A stretch of 64,000 bases of DNA from CAIKZZ01 sp036742455. GTDB taxonomy: Bacteria; Pseudomonadota; Gammaproteobacteria; Steroidobacterales; Steroidobacteraceae. This document shows positions 1 through 9,429 of this stretch, in pieces. Position 1 is the first letter of the stretch. The number at the start of each line of letters is the position of its first letter. The notes under the pieces are model-generated. The model did not search any database, was not told the DNA's origin, and saw only the letters and a list, made by a program, of their open reading frames with translations. Position numbers and translations under genes: made by a program. The stretch covers positions 1-64,000 of the forward strand of contig DAINQU010000010.1 of NCBI GenBank assembly GCA_036742455.1, given 5' to 3'.

Positions 1-197
1 TACCGATCAACCCGGTCCGGATTGGGCCCGAGGGCCATCGCATCACGGGCAGCGGTCAGTACGGCCGCCGCCGCGAGCGCCAAGCGACTCGAGGATGCGC
101 CGCTGCGTGCTAATTGCTGATAGGTCTGTAATCGTAAGCGCCACAGGGCGTAGGCGGTGGTAAGCGCGTCACTCGGCTCTAACGGAGAGGCCTGCAT
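1..197 (-). CDS. Partial hypothetical protein (N-terminal 65 residues)
   Basis: An open frame on the minus strand begins with ATG at 197 and runs off the left edge. An AGGAG sequence lies a suitable distance upstream of the ATG. The visible 65 residues start MQASPLEPSD and are rich in alanine and leucine, predicted mostly helical, with no motif I recognise. There is no signal peptide. The gene lies 65 bases downstream of uup on the same strand, so it could be co-transcribed with it. No function can be assigned from this fragment. Confidence 0.6.
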   Translation of the reverse strand, partial: MQASPLEPSDALTTAYALWRLRLQTYQQLARSGASSSRLALAAAAVLTAARDAMALGPNPDRVDR

Positions 198-262
198 CGT
201 TCGTTGCTCCTGCCTGAACGATGCGCAAGACTAGAACCCGTTGATGACGGTGTGGTGAACGG

Positions 263-2095
263 TCAGCGACTTTTCAGTCGCTGTGCCTCGGCCTCCAACT
301 GCTCCCAGCGTTCGAGTTTCTGCATCAACAAGGCTTCGATTTCCGCCATGCGCGCCCCGTCCTTGGTGACGCGTGCCGCATCGCTGTGGGGATAGTCGGG
401 TGCACACAAACTATCTGCCAACGATCGCTGTTCCATTTCCAGCGTTTCGATATCGCCGGGCAACGCGGCCAGTTCACGCTCTTCCTTATACGAGAGCTTC
501 GCTTTAGCCTTGCCACTCGTGCCTCCAGCGCTCACCGAGGCAGCGTCAGTCGCATCGACAGTGCGGGTTAGCGGGGATGAGGCCTGCGCCTCCCGCTCGC
601 GCAGCCAGTCACTGTAACCGCCCACCGACTCTCGCCAACGGCCATCGCCCAAGGGCGAGAGCGTTTGAGTCACCACGTTGTCGACGAAGGCGCGGTCGTG
701 ACTGACGAGCAGTAGCGTTCCCGCGAAGTCCTGGATGGCGCTCTCGAGCAATTCAAGCGAGTCGATATCGAGGTCGTTGGTGGGCTCATCGAGCACCAAC
801 ACGTTCGCGGGTTTGGCGAATAACCGTGCCAGCAACAGACGGTTGCGTTCGCCACCGGAGAGCGCGCGGACGGGCGTGCCGGCGCGCTGCGGCGAAAAGA
901 GAAAATCCGCGAGATAACTCGTGACATGGCGTTTCTCGCCGTGCACGTCGACCCAATCCGAACCCGGCGACAACGTTTCGGCAACCGACTTGTCCAAGTC
1001 CAATTGCTCGCGCATCTGATCGTAGTACGCGATCGCGATCTGCGAGCCTTGTCGCACGCGGCCCTCGTCGGGCTCGAGTTGTCCCAAGATAAGGCGAATC
1101 AACGTGGATTTGCCGGCGCCGTTCGGTCCGAGCAGCCCGATGCGGTCGCCACGCATGACCGTAAGATCAAGATCACGGATCACCGTCCGCTCGCCGAAGC
1201 GCTTGGTGACGTTTGTCAGTTCGGCAACCAGCTTGCCGGAGCGCTCCCGCGAATCGATCGCGAGGCGGACGTTGCCCATACGTTCACGGCGCGCAGCGCG
1301 TTCAACCCGCAGCGCCTCCAGTCGTTTGACGCGGCCTTCGTCACGGGTTCGCCGCGCTTCGATACCGCGCCGGATCCAGACTTCCTCCTGCGCCCAAAAT
1401 TTATCGAAACGGCGATTCGCGACCGCTTCCGCCGCCAACTCATCCTTCTTTCGGGTCTGGTAGGCGGCAAAGTTACCGGGGTATGAACGCAGGTATCCGC
1501 GGTCGAGCTCAATGATGCGGGTCACGACCCGATCGAGGAACCAGCGATCGTGGGTGACTAAGAGAACGGCAGGGCCACCCAGCAGCAGTTCCTCAAGCAC
1601 CGCAATGCCATCGACGTCCAGGTGGTTTGTCGGCTCATCCAAAAGCAACAAGTCGGGATCCAGTGCCAGCGCGAGTGCTAAGGCGGCCCGTTTGCGTTCG
1701 CCGCCGGAGGCTTGCGCGGGCGCAACCTCGCCGCGGACACCGAAGCGCTCCATGTACTCCGTCAGACGCGCTTCGACGCGCCACCGTTCACGATCGTCGT
1801 GCAGCCCTTCGAGATTACCGCGCAGCCGCAGGCTTTCGAGCAGCGTCATCGCCAATGGCAACTCGGGCTCTTGCTCCACGGTGACGATCCGCAGTCCCGA
1901 GCGTAGCTTGAGATCGCCATCTTCAAGCGCAACCCGTCCGGCCAAGACGCCCAGCAGCGAGGATTTGCCCGTGCCATTGCGACCGATCAGCCCGATACGC
2001 TCGCCGTCGGTGATCGACAGAGACGCACGATCCAACAACGGCGTCAGACCGTACGCGAGCTCTCCGTCAATGAGCGAGATGAGTGTGACGGCCAC
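263..2095 (-). CDS. uup: ABC-F family ATPase Uup
   Basis: This 610-residue soluble protein has two ATP-binding cassettes and no membrane segment, the layout of ABC-F proteins, which act on ribosomes or DNA rather than in transport. The first Walker A (GRNGTGKSS) is at about residue 38, followed by an ASGGERKR signature and LLLLDEPTNHLD Walker B. The second Walker A (GPNGAGKST) is near residue 320, with LSGGERNR and LVLDEPTNDLD after it. From about residue 528 there is a lysine-rich linker and a charged helical tail with YKEERELAALP, typical of the Uup C-terminal coiled-coil domain. Length matches Uup (about 630 residues). Uup in E. coli affects precise transposon excision and branched DNA or ribosome processes. 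It ends 65 bases before the next minus-strand gene and starts 6 bases after the amidohydrolase stop. Confidence 0.92.
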   Translation of the reverse strand: MAVTLISLIDGELAYGLTPLLDRASLSITDGERIGLIGRNGTGKSSLLGVLAGRVALEDGDLKLRSGLRIVTVEQEPELPLAMTLLESLRLRGNLEGLHDDRERWRVEARLTEYMERFGVRGEVAPAQASGGERKRAALALALALDPDLLLLDEPTNHLDVDGIAVLEELLLGGPAVLLVTHDRWFLDRVVTRIIELDRGYLRSYPGNFAAYQTRKKDELAAEAVANRRFDKFWAQEEVWIRRGIEARRTRDEGRVKRLEALRVERAARRERMGNVRLAIDSRERSGKLVAELTNVTKRFGERTVIRDLDLTVMRGDRIGLLGPNGAGKSTLIRLILGQLEPDEGRVRQGSQIAIAYYDQMREQLDLDKSVAETLSPGSDWVDVHGEKRHVTSYLADFLFSPQRAGTPVRALSGGERNRLLLARLFAKPANVLVLDEPTNDLDIDSLELLESAIQDFAGTLLLVSHDRAFVDNVVTQTLSPLGDGRWRESVGGYSDWLREREAQASSPLTRTVDATDAASVSAGGTSGKAKAKLSYKEERELAALPGDIETLEMEQRSLADSLCAPDYPHSDAARVTKDGARMAEIEALLMQKLERWEQLEAEAQRLKSR

Positions 2096-2101
2096 GGGCG
2101 C

Positions 2102-3397
2102 TCAGTCCCGTGCCACGGCGTGATTGTCGCGCCGGTAGATGGTTCCTGCACGCATCACGAAGTTTGCGTGGCGTAGGCGAGACGCGTCTTCGGCCGGGTC
2201 ACCCGGAACGGCCACGAGGTCAGCGCTGAGGCCTACGGCAATCGCTCCGGTGGAGTCCCCAAGGCCCAGCAACTCCGCCGCATCGCTGGTCGCGGCGCGC
2301 AGCGCGGCAAGCGGCGCTATACCCCCGTCGGTCAGCAGTTTGAATTCCAAGGTATGGTCGCCTTCACCGAGATCGGTACCGTATGCGATCCGTACGCCCG
2401 AGCGCAGGGCGCGCGGCAGATTTTGCTTTGGCAGGCGATCGTTCGCTAACTCTTTTGCCGCGGTGCCCGGGGTGAGCAGATCCGGGTGATCGCGGGCGGC
2501 ATCGTAGAACACGTCGTAGACCGATAGGGTTGGAACAAGAAACACACCCTTGGATTTCATCAGGTCGAATGTCTGATCCGTCGCGAAGGAGCCGTGCTCC
2601 ACCGAATCGATTCCCGCTCGAACGGCGGCTTCTATCGCCTGCGCTGGATAAATGTGAGCGGCCACCTTCATGCCAAGCGCATGGGCGGTTTCTACCGCGG
2701 ACCGCATCTCATCGTCGGTCATGAGCTGCTGGCGTGGATCGTCGCCCGTCGAGGCGATCCCGCCGGAGGGCATGATCTTGATGACGTCGGCACCGCGACG
2801 GCGATGTTCACGGACCCTGAGCCGTGCATCGGCCGCTGAGTCCACCCGCCCGTTGTCCCAACCGACATGGTTCAGCGCGGCATCCAAGCCGCTACGCGCA
2901 TCTCCGTGCCCTGCCGTCGGACCCAGAGGCTCCAGTGCTGCGAGAATCCGAGGTCCGTCCACATGGCCGGCTTCGATGGCATGTTTGAGTGCAACGGTGT
3001 CGTCACCGCCGCCCAGATCCCTGACGGTGGTAAATCCTTGCTGCAACATCGCCCTCGCGAACACCGCCCCCTCAAATGCCCGGTCGATGTCGGAATGGCT
3101 GAGGAGATCTTCTACCGCGTTCGTACGGCTTGGCAGTTTCGCGGCAACGTGGACGTGACAGTCGATAAAGCCCGGAACGAGTGTGGCAGTGCCCAGATCC
3201 ACGAACTCAGCACCGGCTCGGTGCACGCGGCCTGATTCAATCGCGGCGATGCGCCCATCCTCGACCACGACCGACACGTCTTTGCGCGGCGTTTCGGAGC
3301 GCCCGTCGTACATCTGTGCCGCATGCACAATCGTGGTGTGCGCCTGACTCGTGGTGACCACGGCAAGGCAAAGAGCGATGGCGACGGCGTGACGCAT
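2102..3397 (-). CDS. Secreted metal-dependent amidohydrolase
   Basis: A 431-residue protein with an N-terminal Sec signal peptide (MRHAVAIALCLAVVTTSQA) followed by an amidohydrolase-superfamily domain of the imidazolonepropionase/prolidase-like type. Metal-ligand motifs are visible: FIDCHVHVA near residue 80, AAHIYP, SVEHGS and GTDLGEGDH towards the C terminus. These predict a periplasmic binuclear or mononuclear metal hydrolase cleaving an amide bond in a cyclic or dipeptide substrate. The substrate cannot be deduced. It sits between uup and the quinohaemoprotein dehydrogenase on the same strand and may form an operon with them. Confidence 0.85.
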   Translation of the reverse strand: MRHAVAIALCLAVVTTSQAHTTIVHAAQMYDGRSETPRKDVSVVVEDGRIAAIESGRVHRAGAEFVDLGTATLVPGFIDCHVHVAAKLPSRTNAVEDLLSHSDIDRAFEGAVFARAMLQQGFTTVRDLGGGDDTVALKHAIEAGHVDGPRILAALEPLGPTAGHGDARSGLDAALNHVGWDNGRVDSAADARLRVREHRRRGADVIKIMPSGGIASTGDDPRQQLMTDDEMRSAVETAHALGMKVAAHIYPAQAIEAAVRAGIDSVEHGSFATDQTFDLMKSKGVFLVPTLSVYDVFYDAARDHPDLLTPGTAAKELANDRLPKQNLPRALRSGVRIAYGTDLGEGDHTLEFKLLTDGGIAPLAALRAATSDAAELLGLGDSTGAIAVGLSADLVAVPGDPAEDASRLRHANFVMRAGTIYRRDNHAVARD

Positions 3398-3462
3398 GGG
3401 CGAGTCTCTCCTCTGGGAAGGGCGCTCACGCTACCACGACGACGGGCGGCGCGCAGAGACCT

Positions 3463-5631
3463 TCAGTGCGCGAGCGCTGGCAACGACGTGCGTTGTTCTG
3501 CCGTACGCGTCTTACGGGCTTCCGCCGCGAAGTAGGCGGACAAGGCGTGGACATCATCGGCGTTCAACACATCATCGAATCGACCCATGCCTCGTGCTGA
3601 GAGTGCGCCATTCAGAACAATCTCGCCCAAAATTGCGTGTTTCTCTGCTGTCAGGCGCCGCAAATCCGGGAGCATGCCGTAGCCCATGGTGTGGCAGCGG
3701 GCGCAGTAGCGTACGTATAATTCGCCGCCGTGCGCGATGGTCTGCGCAGTGGCAGTGATTGTCGGTGGTGCGGGCATCGGGGGTATGACCACGACGGGCG
3801 GTTTAGGGATCGGCCCGCCGCCCAGCCTGAACACCACGACACGACCCTGGTTTTCAAAATGCGCTGCCGCCGTCCGATCGGAAAACGGCGCAGCGATGCC
3901 GCTCGCGCCACCGTAGCCGGCCAGTACGGCGACGTACTGCACGCCATCCACGGAATAGGTCATCGGGGCAGCCAGAATACCGGTGCCTAGGTCAAGACTC
4001 GTCAGTCGCTGTCCGTTATCCGCTCGATAGACGTTGAGGTGCCCGGTTGCGTCGCCCTGGAACACTAAATTACCGTCGGTCGAGAGCACGCCACCGTCCC
4101 AATTCGTAGCGCCGACCGCTTCCCACGCAATGCGGCCGCTCATGATATCCACCGCCCGCAATACGCCGATGGAATGACGGGTGGCTGTACTTTGGCCGAC
4201 CAGTGTGTCGAGTGCCGGTAACGTGCCGAGCAGCGCCCGTAGACTGCTCGGGTCGTAGTCTTCGGGGAATATGCCAAAGACATCGAATGCGCCATCGACC
4301 ATGCCTTTTTGGCGAGAGTCCACGTAGACCATCGGGGCTTCTAGTGTGGGTATGTATACTAAGCCTGTGGTCGGGCTGTAGGACATGGGCTGCCAGTTGT
4401 GACCGCCGGCCATACCGGGCGCGATGAACCGCGGATGCTTTGCGTAGTCCGCGTCGGGGTTTGGGCGAGGCCGGTGGGTGACGGGATCGATACCGAGCGT
4501 CCAGTTCACGTAGACATAGTTATGGGCCGCGAGCACTGCACCGCTCGCGCGATCCAGCACGTAGAGAAAACCGTTCTTCGACGCTTGCATGAGCACGGGG
4601 CGGGTCCGTCCCTGCCATGGCATCTCGGCGAGCACTAGTTTTTGCGTACTGTCGTAGTCCCACGCATCGCCAGGGGTGGTTTGGTAGTGCCAAGCCAATG
4701 TGCCGTCTTTGACGCGGATGGCGAGAATTGAGGCGGCATAAAGATCCTCTCCGCCGGAGCGGCCATCCTTCTTAATGTCATAGGGAGAGCCGTTCCCGGT
4801 CCCGACGTAGACAAGCCCCAGTTGGGGGTCATACGCCATCCCGTCCCAGACGGTTCCGCCACCGCCGGCCGTCCAATCGTGGCGGGGATCCCAGGTTGTC
4901 GCCGCCTTCACCAAATGGTCTTGGTCCTGCGGACCTTCTGCCGGGTTGCGCGGCACGGTATAGAAGCGCCAACGAGGCGCGCCCGAGCGCGCATCCCACG
5001 CGCTCACGTACCCGCGAATGCCGTCGAAGTCGGCGCCGGCCGCCCCGATAATCACGGCGTCTCCGGCCACGATCGGGGCGCCTGTAATGGTGTAGGGGTG
5101 CTGAGGGCCTCGTGCTGGAAGTGTGTCGACTTTGTACACACGAGCGCCTGTCGCCGCGTCGATCGCGTGCAGGTACCCGTCCAGCGATGCGACATACACC
5201 CGCCCCTCCCAAACCGCCACGCCGCGATTCACCGCATCGCAACATGCGTAGCGACCGTACTGGCCGTCCACGTCGGGGTCGTAGTGCCAGCGTAGGGCGC
5301 CCGTGCGCGCATCGAGCGCGTACACATGGCCAAACGGCCCGCTGAAATACATGGTCCCGTCGACAACGATGGGGGTCGCTTCCAAGCCGCGCCGAGTCTC
5401 GAGTCCATACTCCCAGGCAAAACCCAGCGTATGGACATTGGACGCGTCGATCTGATGCAGTGGCGAATGGTACGTGCCCCCCGCATCCCGCCCTGCCGTA
5501 AACCATTCCCCGGGCTCTTGTTGTGCGGCGGCTAGGCGGTGCGCATCGATATGGCCAGCACCGGGGGTTTGATGACAGGCGCTGAGTGCCAGAAAGAGCA
5601 CGGCCAATGCCGATGTAAGGCGCAGATGCAT
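3463..5631 (-). CDS. PQQ-dependent alcohol dehydrogenase with C-terminal cytochrome c
   Basis: A 722-residue periplasmic lipoprotein: the first residues MHLRLTSALAVLFLALSAC end in a lipobox. The start at 5631 is chosen because GAGG lies 6 bases upstream; a longer frame reads into the transporter gene. The body is an eight-bladed PQQ beta-propeller with repeated W-docking motifs, an adjacent Cys-Cys pair (YACCDAVNRG) that in this family forms a vicinal disulfide over PQQ, and WDYD for the catalytic aspartate. The last 100 residues hold a haem c site (CARCH). This is the architecture of type II quinohaemoprotein alcohol dehydrogenases, which oxidise alcohols or polyols and pass electrons to a c-type cytochrome or ubiquinone. 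The gene follows an efflux pump and P450 on the same strand. Confidence 0.9.
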   Translation of the reverse strand: MHLRLTSALAVLFLALSACHQTPGAGHIDAHRLAAAQQEPGEWFTAGRDAGGTYHSPLHQIDASNVHTLGFAWEYGLETRRGLEATPIVVDGTMYFSGPFGHVYALDARTGALRWHYDPDVDGQYGRYACCDAVNRGVAVWEGRVYVASLDGYLHAIDAATGARVYKVDTLPARGPQHPYTITGAPIVAGDAVIIGAAGADFDGIRGYVSAWDARSGAPRWRFYTVPRNPAEGPQDQDHLVKAATTWDPRHDWTAGGGGTVWDGMAYDPQLGLVYVGTGNGSPYDIKKDGRSGGEDLYAASILAIRVKDGTLAWHYQTTPGDAWDYDSTQKLVLAEMPWQGRTRPVLMQASKNGFLYVLDRASGAVLAAHNYVYVNWTLGIDPVTHRPRPNPDADYAKHPRFIAPGMAGGHNWQPMSYSPTTGLVYIPTLEAPMVYVDSRQKGMVDGAFDVFGIFPEDYDPSSLRALLGTLPALDTLVGQSTATRHSIGVLRAVDIMSGRIAWEAVGATNWDGGVLSTDGNLVFQGDATGHLNVYRADNGQRLTSLDLGTGILAAPMTYSVDGVQYVAVLAGYGGASGIAAPFSDRTAAAHFENQGRVVVFRLGGGPIPKPPVVVIPPMPAPPTITATAQTIAHGGELYVRYCARCHTMGYGMLPDLRRLTAEKHAILGEIVLNGALSARGMGRFDDVLNADDVHALSAYFAAEARKTRTAEQRTSLPALAH

Positions 5632-5639
5632 CAGAGGCC

Positions 5640-6830
5640 TCAATGTGACGACGTGGGGCGGACGGGACACCATCGATAACGGACGAACGCATTGAGTGCC
5701 GCGGCCGCGCTGATCAGGCCTACCGCTGTCAATGGAGTGCCGTCATGAAGGCGCCCGAAGGTCTGAGCCACGGCAGCGCCACCGGTGAGTTGCAGGAAGC
5801 CGAGCAGGGCGGAGACACGCCCAGCCGATGCCGTAAACGGGGCAAGCGCTCCGGTTTGGGCATTGGGCTGGAGCATCGACCAGCCGAAGTTATAGGTACA
5901 CACACCCAGCAAAAAAACGGTGAGTGACCGCGATGCCACGAGAGAGCCGACGACCAAAATGAACGCCGCCAACAACAGTACGGTGCTGCCGCGCGCCAGA
6001 ATGCGGTCTGAGCTTGCGCGGCGTAGCGACCAGACGCTGGCCCAGCCGCCCAGCACGTACGCCACAATCGTCATACCCCAATAAAAACCAAACAACGCCG
6101 GGGGTCGGCCGAACCATCCTTCGAGGAGGTGTGGGGAGGCAGAGATCCAGACCGCGAGACCCGCGTACCCGGTGACACAGCATAGGATATAGCCGACCAC
6201 CCGCCGATCACTCAGCGCGGCCAGGGACGCCTCGCGGATTGCTTGCCACTGAGGGACTGGAGCCGTTTTGCGCTGTAGCGTCTCGGGCAAGTACAGCCGG
6301 GTCATCGTCAGCGCGACGATGAGGACGAGCACATACAATACCGAGATCGAACGCCAACCGGCATAACCCACCACGACTGCGTTGATCGTCGGTACCAGTA
6401 ACGGAACGAGCGCTAACCCCATGCCGATGATGCTGAGTATGCGCGCGCCTGTCGGGCGATCGTAGACATCGCGTACGATCGCGCGCGCCAAAATGGGGCC
6501 GGCCGCGCCGCTGGCTCCTTGGACAAAGCGACAAAGCAGCAACCACGGCAGCGATGGAGCCATGCTCAGACCGATCGAGGCAATCAAAAAAACGACGATT
6601 GCGACGGTCAGCACCGGACGGCGACCGTAGCGATCGGCATACGCCCCGACAAATAACTGAGCACTGGCGCAGCCGAGCAGCACCGTGCTGATGGTGGCCT
6701 GCGCCGACGCGACGGGAATCTGAAAGTCGACCATGATCGGCCGGATGGCCGCGAGAAAACCGTCGGTCACGAGCGGTAGGAAGCCGCTGATCAGACACAG
6801 CAGTGCGATGGCTGGACCGGAGAGGTTCAT
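5640..6830 (-). CDS. MFS transporter, Bcr/CflA-like drug exporter
   Basis: A 396-residue integral membrane protein with about 12 hydrophobic segments. The start (MNLSGPAIALL) at 6830 shares an ATGA overlap with the P450 stop, so the two are translationally coupled; longer upstream starts lie inside the P450 gene. The motif DRYGRRPVL after TM2 and the GAxGPILARAIVRD stretch are typical of the DHA1 Bcr/CflA drug:proton antiporters. It likely exports a product or toxic intermediate of the adjacent oxidoreductases, but the substrate is unknown. Confidence 0.85.
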   Translation of the reverse strand: MNLSGPAIALLCLISGFLPLVTDGFLAAIRPIMVDFQIPVASAQATISTVLLGCASAQLFVGAYADRYGRRPVLTVAIVVFLIASIGLSMAPSLPWLLLCRFVQGASGAAGPILARAIVRDVYDRPTGARILSIIGMGLALVPLLVPTINAVVVGYAGWRSISVLYVLVLIVALTMTRLYLPETLQRKTAPVPQWQAIREASLAALSDRRVVGYILCCVTGYAGLAVWISASPHLLEGWFGRPPALFGFYWGMTIVAYVLGGWASVWSLRRASSDRILARGSTVLLLAAFILVVGSLVASRSLTVFLLGVCTYNFGWSMLQPNAQTGALAPFTASAGRVSALLGFLQLTGGAAVAQTFGRLHDGTPLTAVGLISAAAALNAFVRYRWCPVRPTSSH

Positions 6831-8065
6831 CGCACCACCACCGGGGCCTGTACGAGTCCGCGGAAGCGCGCACGATGCTGGTGAACGGGCTCTCCCGCCA
6901 ACTCTGCGCTCGGGAGGCGCGTCAAGAAGGCGCGAATCGCCACTTCCCCTTCGAGGCGAGCAACCGACATGCCGGCACACGCGTGTCCACCCGCCGCGAA
7001 GGCCAGATGTGGATTGGGCGTCCGATCGAGGATGAACGACTCGGGCTCGACAAACACCTCCGGATCGCGGTTCGCCGCCCCAATCGCGAGCGTCAAGTAG
7101 TCGCCTGGCTCAAAGGTCTGGCCACCCACGGTGACCGGTGCGATGACCAGGCGATTGCCGAGCTGATTAGGGCTTTCAAAGCGCAGACATTCCTCAACAG
7201 CGAGCGGCACGAGCTCGGGGTGGGCTACGAGGCGTGCGCGGTCCAGCGGTCTGCGCAACAGCGTGACCAAGCCGTTTGCAATGAGATTGGTGGTGGTCTC
7301 ATGACCGGCGTTGAGCAAGAAAATGCAGTTATGCAGCAGTTCCTGCTCGCTCAGACACTCGCCGTCGCTGTCGGCACGTAGGAGGCGTGTAACCAAGTCC
7401 TGATCACCCAACGGATGGAGGCGTCGGTCGGCGATCAAGCGCTGCAGGTAATCCAGAAACTCGACAACGGCACGCTGACCCAATGCCAGCGCGTCGGCGC
7501 CCGGTGCCGGATCCAGCGCGCCCAGGATGGCCAAAGACCAACCGCGCAACGGCGTTCGCTCATCGCGAGGGACGGCGAGCAAGTTGCCGATGACTTCAAT
7601 GGGAATCGCAGCGGCATAGTCCTCAACAAGATCAAAGCCGCCGCGTGTGCGCGCTCGATCGCACAGTTGCGCGACGAGTGCCTCGAGCGCCGGTAGCATG
7701 CCGCGGATAGCAGCGGGCGACAACGCACTGACAATCCGTCGCCTCACTCGCGTGTGGTACGGCGGGTCCGAGAACACGAGGCTGGTCGTATGGTGCTCGA
7801 ACAGCGGAGAATCCGTGCCGAATTTGGGGCCGAACGCGGCTTGTTTGTCGGCGCTGTAATGCACGCGGTCACGATAGACCGCATCCAAATCGGCATGGCG
7901 TGTGAGGAGCCAACTGCCATCGGGCAGGCGCAGCACGGGGGACTCTCGTCGCAGCCGCGCATATTCGGGATACGGGTCGGCGTAGAAACCACCGTCGAGC
8001 CGGGTCAAATCGAACGGCGCAGCCGGCGTTTTTCCGTCGCTCTCACGTCGGTCTGTCGAAATCAT
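6827..8065 (-). CDS. Cytochrome P450
   Basis: A 412-residue soluble bacterial P450. Key motifs are visible: the I-helix oxygen-activation motif NAGHETTTN, the K-helix ExxR in EECLRF, and the haem-thiolate loop FAAGGHACAG near residue 360. ATG at 8065 is preferred over GTG at 8077 because AGAGGTG is about 9 bases before the ATG and would abut the GTG. Family CYP107-like monooxygenases need a ferredoxin and reductase, and none is encoded nearby. It is the first gene of a minus-strand run with the MFS exporter and PQQ dehydrogenase and is divergent from the amine dehydrogenase operon; the 195 bases between the two start codons must hold both promoters. Confidence 0.92.
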   Translation of the reverse strand: MISTDRRESDGKTPAAPFDLTRLDGGFYADPYPEYARLRRESPVLRLPDGSWLLTRHADLDAVYRDRVHYSADKQAAFGPKFGTDSPLFEHHTTSLVFSDPPYHTRVRRRIVSALSPAAIRGMLPALEALVAQLCDRARTRGGFDLVEDYAAAIPIEVIGNLLAVPRDERTPLRGWSLAILGALDPAPGADALALGQRAVVEFLDYLQRLIADRRLHPLGDQDLVTRLLRADSDGECLSEQELLHNCIFLLNAGHETTTNLIANGLVTLLRRPLDRARLVAHPELVPLAVEECLRFESPNQLGNRLVIAPVTVGGQTFEPGDYLTLAIGAANRDPEVFVEPESFILDRTPNPHLAFAAGGHACAGMSVARLEGEVAIRAFLTRLPSAELAGEPVHQHRARFRGLVQAPVVVR

Positions 8066-8260
8066 CGTGGCCCCCACCTCTTAGCGAACGTTAGCACGGA
8101 AGTGGCTATCCAGGCCTTCCGGCGGGTTGTTACACTGCCCGGACAAGGACTGCGGTGCGCCGGTGTACTGGTCGGCCTGCATCGCAGTCCTAGACCGACT
8201 CCGGCCGATTCCGCGAAGATGCCGTTGAGGGATACCTGCTCGTGACCTCTGGGGGGATAG

Positions 8261-9427
8261 ATGAAGCGCCGAACTGAATCCTCGATGTGGACCCGCTGGC
8301 CGAGTGCAATTCTGGCGTGTTTCGCGATCGCACTCTCCGCACGCGCCGAGTTGCCGCCGGACATAGGGATGAAGCCTGAGAATGTCACCCTGCCGCCGGT
8401 GTCCAAGCACTGGGTGTGGGTCAATGACATGGTGTTCAGTCACATGGACGACGGGCAGCTCCACATTATCGACGGCGATTCGGGTCGGGTCCTCGGTATG
8501 ATTTCAACCGGCTACAGCGCCCATGCCGTGCTTTCGCCGGACGGCAAGGCGTTATGGTCGCCGGAGACGTATTTTTCACGCCATACGCGCGGTACACGGA
8601 CCGACGTTGTATCGGTCTACGATACGGCGACGCTCAAGCAAACGGCTGAAATCGTCATTCCCGCGAAGCGAGCCTCCGCGATCCCGGTGGTCGGCATGGC
8701 GGGCAGCACCGATGATGGCCGCTTTCTGCTGATTTATAACTTCAACCCATCTCAGTCCGTGACCGTTGTGGACACTCGATCGAACACCTTTGTGGGTGAG
8801 ATTGAGACTCCGGGCTGCGGGCTGGTGCATCCCACCGGGCCGCGTAGTTTTTTTAGCGTCTGCGCAGACGGCGGCATCATGACCGTTGCACTGGACGACA
8901 CAGGCCATTCGGCAGGGCAAACGCACTCGGCGCCGGTGTTCGACCTGACCAAGGACCCGGTCACCGAAAAGCCGATTCGTGTCGGCGATGTCTGGTACTT
9001 CGTGACCTTTGACGGGACGATCCGGCCGATCGTCGCCGATGGTCGGTCCGTCAAAGCGCTGCCCACGTGGTCGTTGCTGTCCGATGAGGAACGTAAGGCG
9101 GGTTGGCGTCCGGGCGGTGTGCAGCAACTCGCCGTCCATGCGGCTCAGCACCGACTGTATGCGATCGTCCATCAGGGGGGGCGAGACACGCACAAGGACG
9201 GTGGTCGTACGATCCATGTCTATGATCTGAAGACGCATGCGCGTGTTCAGACGATCCAGACTAAGCGCACCGTGGGTGTGATCGCGGTGTCATCGGACGA
9301 ACATCCGCTGCTTTTCGCCGCGTCCCCGGAAGAGACTTCTTTGTCCGTTTACGATGTTGCTACCGGTAAGTTACGCCGTACGATCAAAGATGTGGGATCC
9401 TCGATCATGTATCTAAATACCTTGTGA
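8261..9427 (+). CDS. aauB: TTQ amine dehydrogenase, large (beta-propeller) subunit
   Basis: A 388-residue secreted protein with a basic N-terminus and hydrophobic core (signal ends near ALSARA). The rest is the seven-bladed propeller of methylamine/aromatic amine dehydrogenase heavy chains, with recognisable blocks such as GTRTDVVSVYD, IPAKRA, WRPGGVQQLAV and YAIVHQGG. The large subunit has no cofactor and clamps the TTQ small subunit. It starts with ATG after a GGGGGGA ribosome site. Downstream come E, D, A and a cytochrome c gene in exactly the order of the aromatic amine utilisation cluster of Alcaligenes faecalis (aauBEDA-orf2). The enzyme oxidises primary amines such as phenylethylamine, tyramine or tryptamine to aldehydes and ammonia in the periplasm; the actual substrate is not decided by sequence. 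Confidence 0.88.
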   Translation: MKRRTESSMWTRWPSAILACFAIALSARAELPPDIGMKPENVTLPPVSKHWVWVNDMVFSHMDDGQLHIIDGDSGRVLGMISTGYSAHAVLSPDGKALWSPETYFSRHTRGTRTDVVSVYDTATLKQTAEIVIPAKRASAIPVVGMAGSTDDGRFLLIYNFNPSQSVTVVDTRSNTFVGEIETPGCGLVHPTGPRSFFSVCADGGIMTVALDDTGHSAGQTHSAPVFDLTKDPVTEKPIRVGDVWYFVTFDGTIRPIVADGRSVKALPTWSLLSDEERKAGWRPGGVQQLAVHAAQHRLYAIVHQGGRDTHKDGGRTIHVYDLKTHARVQTIQTKRTVGVIAVSSDEHPLLFAASPEETSLSVYDVATGKLRRTIKDVGSSIMYLNTL

Positions 9428-9429
9428 TC

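Noticed and set aside
926..1486. A 186-codon plus-strand open frame
   Set aside because: It lies entirely inside uup on the other strand, with low-complexity composition and no family resemblance; a shadow.
4829..5692. A 287-codon minus-strand open frame
   Set aside because: Overlaps the PQQ dehydrogenase in another frame and is Arg/Gly-rich in the way typical of shadow frames.
8576..9238. A 220-codon minus-strand open frame
   Set aside because: Shadow of aauB.
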